DNA from: JALRBM01 sp964615445
GTDB taxonomy: Bacteria > Patescibacteriota > Saccharimonadia > Saccharimonadales > Saccharimonadaceae
Length of the DNA stretch: 5,567 nt
Reading direction: 5' to 3'
Assembly: GCA_964615445.1 (NCBI GenBank)
Contig: CAZTOK010000060.1
Span: 1-5,567 of the forward strand
Under the pieces are notes generated by a model. The model searched no databases, was not told where the DNA came from, and worked only from the letters and a program-made list of their open reading frames with translations. Positions 5,331 to 5,567 of the stretch are shown here, piece by piece (position 1 is the first letter of the stretch; each line of letters starts with the position of its first letter). Position numbers and translations under genes: made by a program.

Positions 5331-5359
5331 AACATACACCAGCATCGCCAGTATGTCGC
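5331..5359 (-). promoter_or_regulatory. Weak candidate promoter of the 395-residue protein gene
   Basis: On the minus strand GCGACA (5359-5354) and TATGTT (5336-5331) stand 17 bp apart, each matching four of six consensus positions. Transcription would start near 5324, giving a leader of about 35 nt that includes the AAGG ribosome binding site. A 5-bp inverted repeat CCAGC/GCTGG (5339-5343 and 5358-5362) spans the spacer and could mark a regulator site. Confidence 0.25.
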
Positions 5360-5416
5360 TGGACTGAACCCGTTACCTCGAATTAAACGAGAGACTCCCA
5401 GAGGTCGTGGAAATTT

Positions 5417-5440
5417 ACGGCATGAGGGATTCGAACCCCT
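5417..5440 (-). pseudogene. tRNA T-arm-like fragment (3' end remnant)
   Basis: Read on the minus strand, AGGGGTTCGAATCCCTC (5440-5424) has the form of a tRNA T-arm, with the TTCGAAT loop and three G-C pairs plus a G-U pair; the outermost pair (A-C) fails. ATGCCGT follows as a possible acceptor strand, without CCA. No matching 5' acceptor strand, D-arm or anticodon arm is found on the 5' side, where a hairpin terminator lies instead. A 3' tRNA fragment of this kind is often left by integration at a tRNA gene. It might also be a chance match. Confidence 0.35.
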
Positions 5441-5470
5441 TCTGACAGATGAGAGCCTTGAAATCTAAAG

Positions 5471-5495
5471 AAAACACGCAAAACTGCGTGTTTTT
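5471..5495 (+). terminator. Hairpin with T-run, likely intrinsic terminator
   Basis: AAAACACGCA (5471-5480) and TGCGTGTTTT (5485-5494) form a perfect 10-bp stem with a 4-nt loop. On the plus strand five T bases end the structure (5491-5495). On the minus strand the downstream side reads TTTTCTTT, so the hairpin could also stop leftward transcription coming from beyond the window, which is the more useful direction here because no plus-strand gene precedes it closely. Confidence 0.6.
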
Positions 5496-5567
5496 GACCT
5501 CTGAAAATAACCTTGGCTGGAGAGGATGCTCGTAGTCCAAACTTTTGAATCGTAGACCTGCAGAGAA

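Larger units (their letters stand above)
5290..5567. other. Non-coding right end of the window
   Basis: This 278-bp stretch holds the weak promoter, the tRNA-like fragment and the hairpin terminator described separately. Two minus-strand frames stay open from the window edge, one to a TAA at about 5416 and one to a TAA near 5387. They overlap each other, cross the terminator hairpin and show no recognisable protein, so neither is called as a gene. Confidence 0.5.

Noticed and set aside
5415..5567. Minus-strand open frame from the right edge ending near 5416 as the C-terminus of a protein
   Set aside because: A second overlapping minus frame is also open to about 5387, both pass through the terminator hairpin, and the end of the first is simply a translation of the tRNA-like segment.

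Overview
The window looks like a piece of an accessory or mobile region from an AT-leaning bacterium that uses the standard stop codons. Style points to an uncultured lineage of the Patescibacteria/CPR type (for example Saccharibacteria): a replication-relaxation-like winged-helix start, a large serine recombinase with an abbreviated zinc ribbon, small membrane proteins, weak or absent Shine-Dalgarno sites on several genes, and an orphan protein. This assignment rests on protein style only and is not proven.

Layout. At the left edge, a gene on the minus strand (1-136) runs out of the window. Its first 45 residues resemble the N-terminal winged helix of replication-relaxation proteins. Divergent from it, after a 309-bp spacer dense in inverted repeats (137-445), lies a two-gene plus-strand operon. 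It comprises an unrecognised 57-residue protein (446-619) and, overlapping it by 8 nt, a 581-residue large serine recombinase (612-2357). The spacer holds a 9-bp inverted repeat at its outer parts, a 14-bp AT palindrome, a nested 64-bp dyad and a long stem-loop that would bury the ribosome binding site of the small gene. It is the best place to look for the recombinase attachment site, an origin, or operators.

The rest of the window is read from the minus strand and converges on the recombinase. From right to left it holds a 395-residue orphan soluble protein (4102-5289), a 358-residue protein with an N-terminal winged helix and a Fic domain (2742-3818), and a 66-residue protein with two membrane helices (2392-2592) that has its own recognisable promoter. 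The Fic protein carries the internal inhibitory motif of self-inhibited Fic enzymes, but has glutamine where the catalytic histidine of the Fic motif normally stands. Its start codon sits in one arm of a 13-bp perfect inverted repeat whose other arm begins a possible 71-codon plus-strand gene (3842-4057). The two reading frames open with the same four residues, and near-consensus -10 elements for both strands overlap between the arms.

The right end (5290-5567) has no convincing gene. It holds a tRNA T-arm-like 3' fragment on the minus strand (5417-5440) and a hairpin with a T-run (5471-5495). The fragment could be a trace of integration at a tRNA gene, but this is weak.

Working view (inference): the recombinase operon and the divergent replication-relaxation-like gene belong to the mobility or maintenance part of an element, and the minus-strand block is cargo, with the wHTH-Fic protein possibly acting as an autoregulated, non-AMPylating regulator.
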